Below, one piece after another: positions 63,791 to 64,000 of a DNA stretch of 64,000 bases. The position numbers and the translations under genes were made by a program. The notes under the pieces were generated by a model. That model was not told the origin of the DNA and made no database searches. It saw only the letters and a program-made list of their open reading frames with translations. Positions within the stretch are counted from its first letter, which is position 1; the number at the start of each line of letters is the position of its first letter. This stretch comes from Motacilla alba alba. Lineage: Eukaryota > Chordata > Aves > Passeriformes > Motacillidae. The stretch lies in the NCBI RefSeq assembly GCF_015832195.1, contig NC_052018.1, positions 3,895,856 to 3,959,855 of the forward strand, read 5' to 3'.

Positions 63791-64000
63791 CTAATGAGAT
63801 CCTACACAAATACAGGATGGAGAACTATCCCTTCTCTGAGGGGCAAGAGGGAAAGGCCCACTCCTGCAAAATGCCTCAGCACATTTAAAACTGTATTTGT
63901 GGGATATGTTCCACTTGAGATCATCCCTAATCAGGAAAATTTTGATGCTGAAGGGTTTACAGCACAAGGTTTGGGTGTGTCAAACCAGACCTTGGCACTG

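Larger units (their letters stand above)
62621..64000. other. Intergenic sequence downstream of GATA4
   Basis: No exon of the expected downstream neighbour (NEIL2 in other vertebrates) could be recognised. It contains an old CR1 fragment and an AT-rich element described separately. Confidence 0.6.

Noticed and set aside
62621..64000. NEIL2 or another neighbouring gene at the right end
   Set aside because: No glycosylase motifs or splice-consistent open frames were seen.

Overview
This window is vertebrate and almost certainly avian. It carries about thirty fragments of the bird/reptile LINE CR1, recognised by the conserved 3' end and tails such as ATTCTGTGATTCT. It also holds one multi-exon gene that I can identify with confidence, GATA4, on the + strand. 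The species cannot be fixed from the sequence. There are no prokaryotic features; nearly all long open frames are chance or repeat-derived.

Layout. 1-28.4 kb is non-coding upstream DNA with scattered CR1 fragments, a (TAA)n microsatellite, a 48-bp minisatellite beside a 148-bp duplicated segment, and several clusters of WGATAR motifs that could be enhancers. 28.4-31.4 kb holds three CpG-rich blocks separated by a GGATA-type minisatellite. 31.4-34.3 kb is AT-rich. 34.3-37.2 kb is the likely GATA4 promoter and 5' region: an E-box palindrome, a plausible non-coding exon 1 donor, a strong splice acceptor at 35931-35932, and the first coding exon (36643-37168). An 18.2-kb intron follows, with a dense GATA-motif cluster at 45.7 kb and a palindromic ERE-like site at 42.87 kb. 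The remaining five coding exons lie at 55374-60208: N-finger, C-finger, basic tail, Ser/Thr-rich linker with a SUMO-type site, and C-terminus. The last 3.8 kb is the 3' UTR plus downstream sequence.

Gene product. The six coding exons encode a GATA4 about 411 residues long, roughly 30 shorter than the human protein because the N-terminal activation region is more compact. Coding exon 4 (58943-59029) is 87 nt where the family exon is 88 nt. One A is missing in the codons of the basic segment after the C-finger. As written, this shifts the frame and ends translation at 60087-60089 with an aberrant C-terminus. Every other exon is intact, so an assembly or sequencing error in an A-run is the likeliest cause.

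The most interesting leads are this one-base defect, a tandem CAGCAG acceptor at the N-finger exon, several GATA-motif clusters that could mediate autoregulation by GATA factors, and a CR1-poor interval around the first coding exon. No new type of biological system was found. All regulatory calls are motif-based inferences.
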